Made by a program: the position numbers and the translations under genes. The notes under the pieces are model-generated. The model worked only from the letters and a program-made list of their open reading frames with translations, had not been told where the DNA came from and made no database searches. A stretch of DNA of 64,000 nucleotides, from contig NC_134455.1 of assembly GCF_047948215.1 (NCBI RefSeq), positions 149,278,575-149,342,574 on the forward strand, given 5' to 3'. The DNA is from Lycorma delicatula (lineage: Eukaryota > Arthropoda > Insecta > Hemiptera > Fulgoridae). Below are positions 25,595 to 35,998 of the stretch, piece after piece (position 1 is the stretch's first letter; every line of letters starts with the position of its first letter).

Positions 25595-26860
25595 AATATT
25601 ATTTTAAAACAGTTTTGTTTATATTACAGAAATTTTTGTTTTTTAACGGAAGAAATGATATCTGCGCAACTATTATTGAGGTGAGGTTTACAATTTCATT
25701 TCAATTTTTTTTTTTAGTAATTACTTAACTGCTTGTAATTGTGTTTTAGATAACCAAAAATTTCTACTTTGATCGGTAAGATTAAGTCAGCACTTACTTG
25801 AAAAATTTGCCTAGTTTTTACTTTTCTTTAGATCTCGTAATCCTAGTTGACAGACAGGAGGATTTATTGTTTTGGAGTTACCCTCATAAGTGAAATTTTT
25901 ATCGTTACTAAAAAACAAAAAAACAGTAAATGGAACTTTTCACTTTCTTATGTAAGACAAATCATTAAAAATAAAAATGTATAACATATATTACTTTATT
26001 TCCATTATTACTTAGAATCGTTGTTAAACTCCTTAAGTTAAACTATTTTTCCACAATAATAATAATAATAATAATTCAATAGGCTATAAATATGTTTATA
26101 ATTGCTATAAACATGTTTTATGCTATAAATTGTTTGCCAATTGTGCTGTAATTTAGACTTATAAGGGTTTCTCCTACTTTGATTCATCATGAGAAATACA
26201 GTGAGATGAATTTTTCAGCAGAACGCTAATTGAAAGCACTTTTAGTTTACTGGTTCCCCTCTGCAGTTTTTGTCTACCAGAATTAAACTGTTAATACTTT
26301 GTTGATCTTTTTCCTAGTGTTTTTATTTCTTTGTATTCAGAAAAAACTGATGTACGTTCACAGTATAAAAGGTCATATTTAAAATGCGAATGTGAATTTT
26401 TTAGATGTGGTAATAAATAAGTTCTTTTAAAACGATAAAGTCTGTACTTTGCTTTGATCTTACTAATTGTTTCACTATTAGAGTAGAAAGTCGTAATTAA
26501 TAATGAATAACATAAAGAGGACGTACATTTTTCCTAAAGTTGCTAATTTGATAAATTATTACAATAGTCAGACGAGAACTGGCACAATCATTACGTTGAG
26601 GTGGAAAAAATTTAATTATGCAGTTCTTAATATTCAATGATTCTCTATTTGTACTGGCGTACTAAATCTAACAGAAATAAAATATCTTTAAGGGGAAAAA
26701 TTAGTTGTATTTTATTAATTTTTGAGCGCGTATATATATATTTTTTTTTTGTTAGGATGTGAAAATATTTAAGATCTATTTTAAAAAAAATCGATTTTAT
26801 TTGTAAATAAGAAAAGATAGAGCGAATGAGACAAAAAATAAATAGCGTAATGAATGAACA
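25595..26860. other. AT-rich stretch with small microsatellites
   Basis: Holds an (AAT)n run at 26054-26075 and an (AT)n plus T run near 26730-26752. No gene recognised. Confidence 0.5.
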
Positions 26861-26874
26861 AGAGAGAGAGTTGG

Positions 26875-26909
<35 letters not shown>

Positions 26910-26940
26910 AAGTGAGAGTGACAGAGACAGACAGACAGAA
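26861..26940 (+). repeat. (GA)n compound microsatellite
   Basis: An uninterrupted GA run covers about 26878-26907, flanked by imperfect GA, GACA and GACAGACA repeats. The LSLSLS-type open frames on the minus strand are translations of this repeat and not proteins. Confidence 0.95.
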
Positions 26941-29900
26941 AAGCGAAGAGAACCGATGAGAATCATAAAAGTAGACTGTTTGCTTTACGACAGAGTTAGG
27001 TGGTCGGCTGGATGAGAACAGAAGAATGTTACTGCCCCCCAGTGAACCGACCCCATCTGATTATGGCGTTCCACAAATCACCTTGTATCGTCACCAAATC
27101 ATCCACCCTCTAATACAAAACTCACTTATTTCACAACACTAGTTATCTCTAAGATCCTTTTTTCGCTGAAACCTTCTTTTGTTAGATTAGGTTGTATTCA
27201 TCCAGTAAAGAAATAAAAATGTAATAAGATTGTTTAATTTAATTAAAAAACCTAATTATTATTAAAGAAATTATGAAAGAACTACGATTGGTAGGAGTCT
27301 ACTAGAAAAATGAGAATTAATAACTGTTATAAATTTAAAAAATACGCGTATTACTTATTAAAGTCTGCGTATTTTCCAAATTGTCTAATTTATTTTATAA
27401 AATACTGTAACGACCGGGTGATCCGGCTAGGTGGGGATAGGTTTGTCAATGAAAAAGAATTCGGTTGAGTAAATAACTACATTTAATTCCTTCCTCATAT
27501 AAGAGAAGCGATAAACCCTTTTCACCAACACAAACCACGTCGACAAAAATCTTATTAGTTTGCTTAATACTATCCTTATCATTGACCACAAAATATACGA
27601 GACCGCACGACCACAGTTCCACAGTCTACTTAGATTTAGATTTTTCTTCGTGTTTTCAACACTTTGCCTTTCATCAACCAAGTAATTTCAAGACTTGGGC
27701 GAGGTCGGAAAACGTGCAGCTCCCGCAGACCACTGATGAGTCGATATACTTACTACTACGATTACCATAAACGTGGTAATAATTGACAAATATAGACATG
27801 TAAGGAGTCCTCCAAGGGATATAATTAAATACTTAACAAAATAACCGCTTAAATACAGTAAAAACAGCTTGGGTTTTATCAGCGAAAAGGGAATCGTTCA
27901 ATATTCTGGTTCGCATGTACATATTACAGCAGCATCTGGTTACTTCCAAAATAGTAGGCAACAGTCTTTACTTTAATATTTTACTCTTTTCAAAATGTAT
28001 CTCATTCAGTGGTGAGGGGGGTTCAAACACTACCACACCGGAACACCGGTACACAGAACAAAACATAGACGGGTCGCCCCTCGGGTACCTTAACTCAAAA
28101 GTTCAACATTTAACGTAACCTTTAGGAATCCAGTTCACCTGTAAGAAAGCGGGTATCTACCAAATGCCGTATTTACCGAAAACTCTGTATACTTTATTTA
28201 AATTTATACATGATTAGTTAATTTGAAAGGGTAAAAGTTATAGGCTACTACTACGACTACTTGAATATTAGTTTTCACTTACGAATGGGATTGTCCCGGG
28301 TAATTTATAGAGAATTGCGCAGGCCGTGGTACAACTTTGCCTCAATTGCCGCGGCTCGGAATTTAAAACTACATTGTACCATTGGTTTTGAAAATTTCTC
28401 TCTAGTTTGCTATAATATAACTCAAGCTGTGGAGAGAACCCTTTCTTGAACCGGTCAGTCGCCTCTCGCGCATGGTGGGCGACTATACCGGGCTGTACGC
28501 ATACTTAACCTGTCGCCAGGATTTGGCCACCCGATGCGAAATGACAATTTCCAAGAGCTTATCTCACGTTGTACAATTGCACTGCATCCGTTCTGTATCT
28601 GTTTCGTATTTAACTCACATTAAAACATTAATCAAAATTATTTATAAAAACATTTACTCTCTTAAAAATTACTTTATTTCTTTCTCTATACTCTTATAAT
28701 AGAATTAACTTTCTAATTTTCTATAAAATAACGTTAAACTAGTAAAATAATAAGTCAAGTTTCTCATTTTATTCTGAACACTGGTTACAGATTATTCTTG
28801 CTGCGTTTGGTTGAAAATCTGTAAAGAGCGAATTAGATATGGGAAATATTTTGAGTACAGAATGTATTTCCTATTACTTTTAAACGGCAAATAGCTTAGA
28901 GAGATACTCCTGCGTTTGCTGATAAACAAATACAGTCACTGAAGTTTTTAGAACATATATATCATTCTTACAGCTTATTCCTATAACTTTTTCATATCAT
29001 TTAATTCTTTCGGTGTTTAGAGAAAAAAAAACTGCGAAGTCACAACTGAAACTCCGGACATCAAAGCCAGAGTAGATTGTTTCTTGCTTTTTATCTGCGG
29101 TTTGCTCCCGTCATACTTGAAATTATTTATGAGCTACAACATTTTTGTATCTAATCCATCAAATCAACTTTAACCTTATGAGAAAATAAAAAAAAATAAA
29201 AAATAAAAAATGAATAAAGAAAAAATGAAAATAATTCGTCCGGGTGTTATAAATGCAAATCTTATACTTCAGAAATATTGGAGACTTATTATTTATTTAT
29301 TATAAACTTCAACACTTCTATTTATACCATTTCTGCTTATAATTTTGAAAAATAATGTACAATTTGTTCATAACTTATTGTATCTTCTACATGAAAATGT
29401 TTCATAAAGCGGAAATGAATATCGGTTTAAAAATTTTACGATATGTTTCTCCCGAAAATTCACATCAACTTAAAAATCAATTTTATTTTACTTTTGCAAA
29501 TAGAGACGTTTTTGATATCATTTACTATCAGTTTAATGGACTCAAGAATTTAAATTAAATTAAAAATCTTGTAGAGTTATTTTTTTCCACGGTAATCCGG
29601 TTAGATGTATTTAAAAAAAAGGAAGGAGTGAGTAGATTAGGTTTTATTAGTTAATTTAAACGGTTTAAAGTAATGACAATTTCATTATTAGTAGATTTAA
29701 CGTTAGAAGAAATATTTGATACGAAAACTAAACATCTTCTATTTACCAAAATTCTTAAAAATAGTTAAATGCTACATGTTAGCAGTAATAATGCTACATT
29801 TTTTTAAAATAAAAAAAAAACTAAAACTCATTCATCGTATGTAAAAGTTTTTTGAGTTCCTGAAGATGGATTTGGTATCCAAAAGTACTTGAATACACAT

Positions 29901-30089
29901 AAAAGAAGTTGTTGGTAAGTGGGTTTTATAAATTATTATTATTGTATAATCATACCAAGGAACCATGTTTGATAAAATTATAACAACAACCTAGTTCATA
30001 GTTTAATTTTCATGCTTTGAAGTTTTTGTTATTTAGTTTTGTTTTTGGCTTCATTTTTAGTAAGGAATTTTTATTTTTTCTATCAGTAA
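26941..30089. other. Mixed stretch with GC-raised patches, no gene recognised
   Basis: Between 27408 and about 28620 the sequence is less AT-rich and carries several short open frames (for example 27582-27770, 28261-28449, 28472-28699) without recognisable motifs. TGTAACGACCGG at 27405-27416 resembles the start of some Gypsy-type LTRs, but I found no matching LTR end, primer site or second copy. Decayed repeat, exon or regulatory DNA all remain possible. Confidence 0.3.
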
Positions 30090-30480
30090 TGAGTAATAAT
30101 GAGAGTAAAGAAATACTCAACCTCAGAAACCTAAGAGCTATAGCAGATTAACGTTAATGAAGGGTAAATTATCCAGTAATGATTTCGGCAAGATTGCCGA
30201 TCCGAACGAATAAAATGTTGTGGCTGATCCAGTTGAAGCTGAAAAACAAATTTTTCAACATTTTAATGAAATGAATAATAATGATCTGCAGAATCCTTAT
30301 TTATATGGATTAATAAGTGTAGTTATCGTCCAGCGAAAATGTAATCGGAAATTTGGAAAAGATGCTAATTTTAGGGATACAAACTTTCGTTATAAAGTAA
30401 TTTACTTTATGGCAAAATAGTTAAAGAGATTGAAATCTGCTGAAAAGCGTTTGTTTCTAATAGAAGAATAAACCAGGAAA
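30090..30480 (+). pseudogene. Broken ORF fragment, possibly transposon-related insect family
   Basis: A frame open from about 30214 to 30420 reads IFQHFNEMNNNDLQNPYLYGL, then RKCNRKFGKDANFRDTNFRYKV. The balanced composition and the RDTNFRYKV segment look like real protein, and they remind me of an uncharacterised, repeated insect protein that I associate with mobile elements. I cannot name or verify the family. Upstream, two more short stretches in related frames (MSNNESKEILNLRN... near 30090, and KLSSNDFGKIADPNE just before a TAA at 30211-30213) suggest a longer coding sequence broken by stops and shifts. Confidence 0.35.
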
Positions 30481-31299
30481 AAATTTAATCCTTGCAAAAG
30501 TCGATTAAATTTCCTAAATAACAACGAGATAAACACAAAAATGGGCTATACTCACTAATTGAGATCAATATTACTACCATAAAAAAACGATAATGTACTA
30601 TTTAAAGGCCAAAATACTCATTACAGATATTATATATATTTATTGGATATTACTTTTTCAAGATTTTGCCAGTTTATAACTTCGTTTTTATATTTTAAAT
30701 ATCATTACAATTTAATTACATCAATACTATTATTCAGAGCTATTTAAATTATTTTTTAACTTAATAACTAAAATGTTCTATTTATTATAATCTGTAAAGG
30801 TAAAAAGGTGTTTGGTCAGAAGTTTATCGCCTTTTTTGCGTGTAAATTTTATTTCAAAGTAAGGAAATATATTTTTATTTGTTTGATTTACACTTCTGTT
30901 GGGATAAATATTTTTAGAAAAACAAATTATTTACAGGATACTGATAAATAAATTTAAAGAAAACAGTTATTATTTTACAGTTATATATTTTAAAAGAAAA
31001 AAAAAGCTTTCCTGTAAAGTGTACAAAATGTGACTAAACTCCCTTGTACTATTTAAATACGAAATGTTATACTATTCTTCTTACATATTTATCTGGGAAT
31101 CATATTATTTGATGTAATAATACCTTTTTCTCTGTACTATGCTCTAATCTTCTGAATTTAATATTTGTGTTTGCCATACATTCTTAGTCACTTGCGGTCG
31201 ATCACTATTACCTTAAGGTAAAGCTCAACAGCTTTGGTCCACTTTTTATAAAAATTTTCACATCTTCTTTTTCCAACGATTCGCATTAAAAATTTTCCA
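30481..31299. other. AT-rich stretch, nothing recognised
   Basis: No supportable feature. Confidence 0.5.
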
Positions 31300-32332
31300 T
31301 TTTTACTTTTTTCGTCGCCACGTTCGCTGATGACACTGCTATCCTGGCCGTTAACGAAATCCCTGGCCTAGCCTCACAGAACCTACAAAATGGCGTTGGA
31401 TCGTATGTGCGTGTGGCAGAAGAAGTGGAGGATTAAGGTTAATCAAGGTAAGTCGAGGCACGTCACATTTACCATGCGGAGAGGTGACTGTCCCCGTGTG
31501 TACTTCGATGGTGTTTTGATTCCGCAAACGGAGACTGTGCGGTATCTGGGACTTCACCTGGATCGGCGTTTGACCTGGAAGTGTAACGTGAACATGAAGA
31601 GGAAACAGCTAAATGCAAGGTACAGGGATCTTCATTGGCTGCTAAGGAGGAACTCAGACCTCACGTTATCCAACAAGATCTTAATTTATAAGGCTATCCT
31701 GCGCCCAATCTGGACGTACGGTGTAGAATTGTGGGGAACGGTTAATACTAGTCATGTGGAAATTATACAACGATTTCAGAACAAAGTATCGAGGGTAATT
31801 GCCGAAGCTCTGTGGTTCACGCGGAATGATGAGATTTACGATAATCTGGAGCTCCCATCGGTTCTTGAGATTCCACTACAGCGCAATGTCAAATACCTGC
31901 AGAGGCTTGAGATCATGTAAACCACTTTGCAATTAATCTACTCGATAACAGCAGAGACGTCCGACGGTTGAAACGTGCCCATGTACTCGACTTAGGTTCT
32001 GCGTGACAGTTTGGAATCTAACACCGTCAATTTTAGTGGTGTCGTATCTAATTTCTTGTTACTTCTCTTTCTTTTTCTTTTTTATTTGTTGTTAATGTTT
32101 GTTTTGTGAACTATATGGTGCTGAAATTAATGGTTTGTGATTTATGACTGAGCTTGAAATTTCATATTTGACTTTGCTTGCAACTATTTATTGTGTATTA
32201 TTTATTTTGGGGGTTCCTTAAGGACCACTGTCTTATCACGTGCTTTTGTCAGGAAACTTACTTATGGCTCTGCAGAAGAGCCGATTGTAGTTTGTAATTG
32301 TTACTGAGCAAAAAAAAAAGAAGTTTTTACTT
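31300..32332 (+). mobile_element. 5'-truncated Jockey-like LINE with 9-bp target duplication
   Basis: Matching 9-mers TTTTTACTT lie at 31300-31308 and 32324-32332. Between them is the 3' portion of a non-LTR retrotransposon ending in an A run (32310-32319). The insert starts inside the RT palm, just before the catalytic FADD, so about the first two thirds of the element was lost at insertion. The 3' UTR runs from about 31995 to 32309. Truncation, tail and short duplication together are the normal outcome of target-primed reverse transcription. It ends about 450 bp before the LTR element. Confidence 0.8.
31312..31995 (+). pseudogene. Jockey-like reverse transcriptase, C-terminal part, frameshifted
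   Basis: The frame opens with VATFADDTAILA (FADD catalytic motif at about 31323-31334) and shifts near 31390. It continues for 176 codons (31390-31920) with typical Jockey-family thumb and tail motifs: WRIKVNQGKS, VRYLGLHLDRRLTWK, WLLRRNSDLTLSNKILIYKA, PIWTYGVELWG and IIQRFQNKVSRVI. A second shift near 31917 leads to AINLLDNSRDVRRLKRAHVLDL, the usual C-terminus. In an intact copy this would be the ORF2 polymerase that copies the LINE RNA at a nicked target. With no N-terminal endonuclease or fingers and two frameshifts it is inactive. Confidence 0.85.
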
Positions 32333-32738
32333 ATTTAGTCAATTTTGATAAAAGTGGATAGTAGTGTAAATATAGTATGTCTGCGCTGGTTTATATTTGG
32401 GAGCTTTCTTATATCTACAATTTTTTTTTAATCTTACCGTTGAAACAGACGTAATTAATTCTCCAATATATGGTGAGTTGGTTCTATCTTAAAGTTTAGC
32501 TCTTTATTATTGATAGTGTTATTATTATTATTACAAGTATTATTATTTTACGATACTTGTAGATTATTTTTACGCTTACTTATCTCAAAACTTCTATTTA
32601 TCGATTAATGCATGCCATTTGTATTTTTAAAAAATTAGTTGTTGGCTTTAGCGAAAACTATATCACAATTTATTTTTATACTTGGATTGTTACTTAACTC
32701 CCAAAAGTTTTCCTTATCAACAAAATATGCCGTGGAAC

Positions 32739-32742
<4 letters not shown>
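32333..32742. other. AT-rich spacer between LINE and LTR element
   Basis: Includes short ATT repeats near 32520-32550. Nothing else recognised. Confidence 0.5.

Positions 32743-32786
<44 letters not shown>
32743..32786 (+). repeat. (TA)n microsatellite, left half
   Basis: About 22 TA units ending exactly at the first base of the 5' LTR. The tract resumes at the first base after the 3' LTR, so the LTR element inserted inside it. A YIYIYI open frame here is only a translation of the repeat. Confidence 0.95.
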
Positions 32787-32790
<4 letters not shown>

Positions 32791-33370
32791 GGAGAATAAA
32801 GTACAGTATCTTCCGACAAAACGATGAGAATATTCTTTAGAATATCTGTATTTTTAGTAGTTTTAAGAAATGTACTATTACTTGTAATGTTTTGTAAAAT
32901 AAGGTTTAAATTGTTTTATTGCGGTAGGCTTAGGCCTAGGTAGGCACATGGTTGTCAACGTAGTCGGGATCCCAGGACGATAGGGGTATCATAAAATTAA
33001 TAAGGAAAAGGAAATATGCAGTAGGTATATTATTTGAGAATATTGAGAAAAGGTAGTCTTGCTTTGGAACCCAGATCGAACGGACGTCCTGGTGGTCGCG
33101 AATTCGTTATTTCCCTGAGCCTCGGTCTATCGCAAGTTGTTTTAGTATTGTTTGAGTTCTAAATTAAATTAATCTTATATTATGATTCGTGTACTGCTGA
33201 GTTATTGATGGGTGATAGTTATCATTTGTAATTGTTTCATTGTACGAGTTGTCTACTCATTTTTATTGGTTGAGCTTTATTATAGTCTTATATATTCTCC
33301 ACTTGTAATAATAAAAGTGAGTGAAACACAAAACGTTGAATCCCTGACAAATCTCCTCGCCTCTCCGACA
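32787..33370 (+). repeat. 5' LTR of Gypsy-type element
   Basis: 584 bp, starting TGTCGGAG and ending CTCCGACA, an 8-bp perfect inverted repeat with the canonical TG...CA ends. The copy at 35999-36586 has the same termini. The first 340 bp match the 3' LTR almost perfectly, while 33145-33326 differs at many A/G positions. The last 44 bp are again identical. The gag reading frame enters from inside this LTR. The start codon present in the 3' LTR (ATG at 36533) is GTG here (33317-33319). Confidence 0.95.
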
Positions 33371-33583
33371 TCAGAAGTGGGATCGTCTCCATCTGGTCCA
33401 TCACCTGATCAGTGGAATACATTGTTTGAGTTTATGAAGTGTTGTATGCAAAAGCCATTATCGACAAAGAAAAGTGTTGCGTTACCACGATTTAATCCAG
33501 AGAGTGCGGGATCGGATTCTGTTGCTTGGTGCTCTGCAGCAGAACTGTGTCTATTAGAAAATCCTCTTCATCGCGCAATGTGA
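33317..33583 (+). pseudogene. gag N-terminal fragment starting inside the LTR
   Basis: The frame reads SETQNVESLTNLLASPTSEV across the LTR boundary, then DQWNTLFEFMKCC and LPRFNPESAGSDSVAWCSAA. The last segment resembles the capsid-region start seen in Gypsy gag proteins (FNP...AWC). It breaks off near 33545-33580, where the following zinc knuckle lies in another frame, so most of the capsid domain is deleted. The likely original start is the ATG still present in the 3' LTR. In the 5' LTR it has become GTG. Confidence 0.65.
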
Positions 33584-34084
33584 CGTGTTTCAAATGTGGG
33601 GTAGCTGGTCATATTGCGCCAAACTGTACGGCTCCAGGTAGCAGCCGTAGCGGTCCAGGGAACAACAAGGAGACTGGTAGCGTCGAACGCCGTGTGAATC
33701 TTTGCACAGTTGCAGCTCCTACTGGTATTCTAAACCATCTTGGTGAGTCGTTTCCATATTGTTTTGATTCAGGAGCGGAATGCTCATTAATAAAGGAATC
33801 GATAGTGATTAAGTTTTCTGGACGTAGAATTAATGAATTAATAATTTTGAAAGGCATCGGAAATGTTGTAGTAAATTGTAGCATGCAAATTTTATCTATT
33901 GTAATTATGGATTTGTTTACATTAGAGATCCTTTTTCACGTTGTCCCAGATGAATATTTGAGTTATAATATTTTAATTGGTCGAGAAATTTTGAGCTTGG
34001 GTTTTGAAGTAAATATTTCTCAAAATAATTTTAAAATCTGTAAATCTAAAGTAGTAAATGAATGTAGTAAATTCGAAATTATAA
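33577..34084 (+). pseudogene. gag zinc knuckle and aspartic protease of the Gypsy-type element
   Basis: The open frame carries a perfect CX2CX4HX4C nucleocapsid knuckle, CFKCGVAGHIAPNC (33586-33627), which binds the RNA genome. It is followed by a retroviral-type aspartic protease with the catalytic triplet DSG (33766-33774) and the second signature ILIGREIL (about 33973-33996). The protease appears full-length, so it may be the least damaged domain. The frame then runs into a junction near 34085, where the RT remnant begins in another frame. In the intact element these would be gag and the start of pol. Confidence 0.85.
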
Positions 34085-34087
34085 ATT

Positions 34088-34909
34088 TTGATAATTGCAG
34101 ATACGATAGAAGAAGCGTTTGAAAGACTTCGAGTGGTATTAAAAATTCTTATAGATGCGGGATTCTCATTTAATTTTTCAAAATGTTCTTTTCTCAAAAC
34201 ATCTGTTTCATACCTTGGGTATGAGATTCAAGAAGGACAAGTTCGTCCAAACCCTCGTAAAATAAACCCTTTAACAATGTTACCCGCTCCAAGGACCGTT
34301 ACTCAGCTTAGACAGTTTATTGGCCTTGCATCTTATTTCCGACGGTTTGTCCCTAAGTTTTCACAAATCATGAAACCATTATATGCTCTTACCTTAGGTA
34401 AAAAATATATTGAGTGGACTGAGACACATGAAAACGCCCGACAAAAAGTAATTCATACTTTGACCAACGAACCCGTCTTAATTATCTTTGACCCGGATTA
34501 TCCTATAGAACTGCATACCGACGCTAGTTCCGATGGGTACGGAGCAATACTCATGCATAAAGTAGACGGTAAAAATAAAGTTATTGAATACTTTAGTAAA
34601 AGGACAAGCCCAGCCGAGTCCAGGTATCATTCTTACGAACTCGAAACTATGGCCGTTGTTAAATCTATTAAACATTTTCGGCATTACTTGCATGGACGAC
34701 AATTTACTGTTGTAACTGATTGTAATTCATTGAAATCTTCTCAAAATAAGATTGATCTTAATGATAGAGTCCATAGGTGGTGGGCTTATTTACAGGCTTT
34801 TCAGTTCGATATAGTTTATAGAGAAGGCAAACGTATGTCGCACGCGGATTTCTTCTCTCGAAACCCTTTTTGTCCGATTTACCAAAACAGGTTAATAAGT
34901 TTAAAATAG
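34088..34909 (+). pseudogene. Gypsy-type RT thumb plus RNase H, catalytic RT core missing
   Basis: The frame begins with IIADTIEEAFERLRVVL, which in Gypsy polymerases comes immediately after the catalytic YxDD. The fingers, palm and the YxDD itself are therefore deleted exactly up to this point. What follows is intact: thumb (CSFLKTSVSYLGYEI, LRQFIGLASYFRRFVPKFS) and RNase H with its acidic residues (TDASSDGYGAIL, ELETMAVV, TDCNSLK) and the end signature SHADFFSRNPF. RNase H normally degrades the RNA strand during cDNA synthesis. Without the palm this polypeptide cannot polymerise. There are 273 open codons and no internal stop. Confidence 0.9.
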
Positions 34910-35178
34910 GAGATCACGTTTTGATTAAGAACGAAGAACGTAATCAAACGAAACTAGATAGGAAATTTAGAGGTCCATTCGTAGTAACAGAATTACTTGG
35001 TACCGACAGGTACACACTAAAATCTTTAAGTAGTAGTAGAAGTTATAAGTATAGTCATGATAAGTTGAGAGAAATGCCTGAGAATTATATTCCTCATGAG
35101 TTGGATGTTTCCTCGGACAATGAAAGTTGTGCCGAGGAGACTGTTGATGTTGGTCCTGAAACAGGGACTATGGTTTAA
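34870..35178 (+). pseudogene. Gypsy-type integrase C-terminal domain
   Basis: In a different frame from the RNase H, the sequence reads VNKFKIGDHVLIKNE, then LDRKFRGPFVVTELLGTD and YTLKS. This is the small SH3-like GPF/Y domain found at the end of Gypsy integrases, where it contacts DNA or chromatin. It ends in an acidic tail (ELDVSSDNESCAEE). The zinc-binding HHCC region and the DDE core, about 250 residues, that should separate RNase H from this domain are gone. The junction lies near 34870-34890. Confidence 0.85.
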
Positions 35179-35778
35179 AAAGAGACCACTAATGACGCAA
35201 TGCACTAATGGCTGGCAGCAGGTCGTGGACCTGGAATTTTTATTTTTCGCACATGCATCAGTGTGTAGTCGTAACTGCAAACTAAATTAGTGGCTAATGT
35301 TAGTTTGATCAGGGCGCGATGGGCACCTGATGATGTGTCGGGCAGGTAGTTGTGGCAACTACAGAATATGTATGATACTGTATGTGGCATACAGGGTAGC
35401 CTAGAGATAGTGCAGAGGTCTATTGGTGGAGGAAATTAAATCTTATTTGACAGTTAAATGATAAGGAATAATGATTGAAAAAGAGACCACCAATGACGCA
35501 ATGCACTAATGGCTGGCAGCAGGTCGTGGACCTGGAATTTTTATTTTTCGCACATGCATCAGTGTGTAGTCGTAACTGCAAACTAAATTAGTGGCTAATG
35601 TTAGTTTGATCAGGGCGCGATGGGCACCTGATGATGTGTCGGGCAGGTAGTTGTGGCAACTACAGAATATGTATGATACTGTATGTGGCATACAGGGTAG
35701 CCTAGAGATAGTGCAGAGGTCTATTGGTGGAGGAAATAAAATCTTATTTGACAGTTAACTGATAAGGAATAATGATTG
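35177..35778 (+). repeat. 301-bp tandem duplication inside the LTR element
   Basis: Two head-to-tail copies, 35177-35477 and 35478-35778, differ at only about three positions (T/C, T/A, A/C). The first begins at the stop of the integrase frame, so the unit is mostly 3' non-coding sequence. The same 61-codon minus-strand frame occurs in both. It is the repeat read backwards and not a gene. Near-identity indicates a recent duplication, or a feature of the active family. Confidence 0.95.
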
Positions 35779-35998
35779 ATGGCTTTTCGATCTCTTGAGT
35801 ACTGTACGATGACTATTTAGGATAATGAATAATTAATGGATTTCTGTTACTCGAGAGGACTTCTGAATCTATCTTTTGTACTTTAACTATTGTAAAATGC
35901 TTTATAATGACCGAGGTCAGTTGAAAACAAAAATTAAAATACCACTGTAACTCAATGTTTTAGATACACCCGAGGGCGTGTGATTGTCAGAATGGCCG

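Larger units (their letters stand above)
33371..35998 (+). mobile_element. Internal region of an internally deleted Gypsy-type LTR retrotransposon
   Basis: Only 2.6 kb separate the LTRs, about half or less of a usual Gypsy interior. Coding remnants keep the Gypsy order (gag, protease, RT/RNase H, integrase), but the middle of gag, the RT fingers and palm, and the integrase zinc-binding and DDE domains are absent. No envelope-like ORF is present. A tRNA primer site is not obvious right after the LTR (sequence TCAGAAGTGGGATCG), and no clear polypurine tract precedes the 3' LTR. The element could move only if another copy supplied the enzymes. Confidence 0.9.

Noticed and set aside
26645..26966. 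Overlapping Leu/Ser-rich open frames on the minus strand
   Set aside because: They are translations of the (GA)n microsatellite.
27405..28620. Solo LTR beginning TGTAACGACCGG
   Set aside because: No matching end, target duplication, primer site or second copy found.
32639..32827. Small protein with YIYIYI repeats
   Set aside because: Translation of (TA)n. The same applies to 36428-36643.
35205..35691. Two identical 61-codon proteins on the minus strand
   Set aside because: By-product of the 301-bp tandem duplication, with no start context or motif support.
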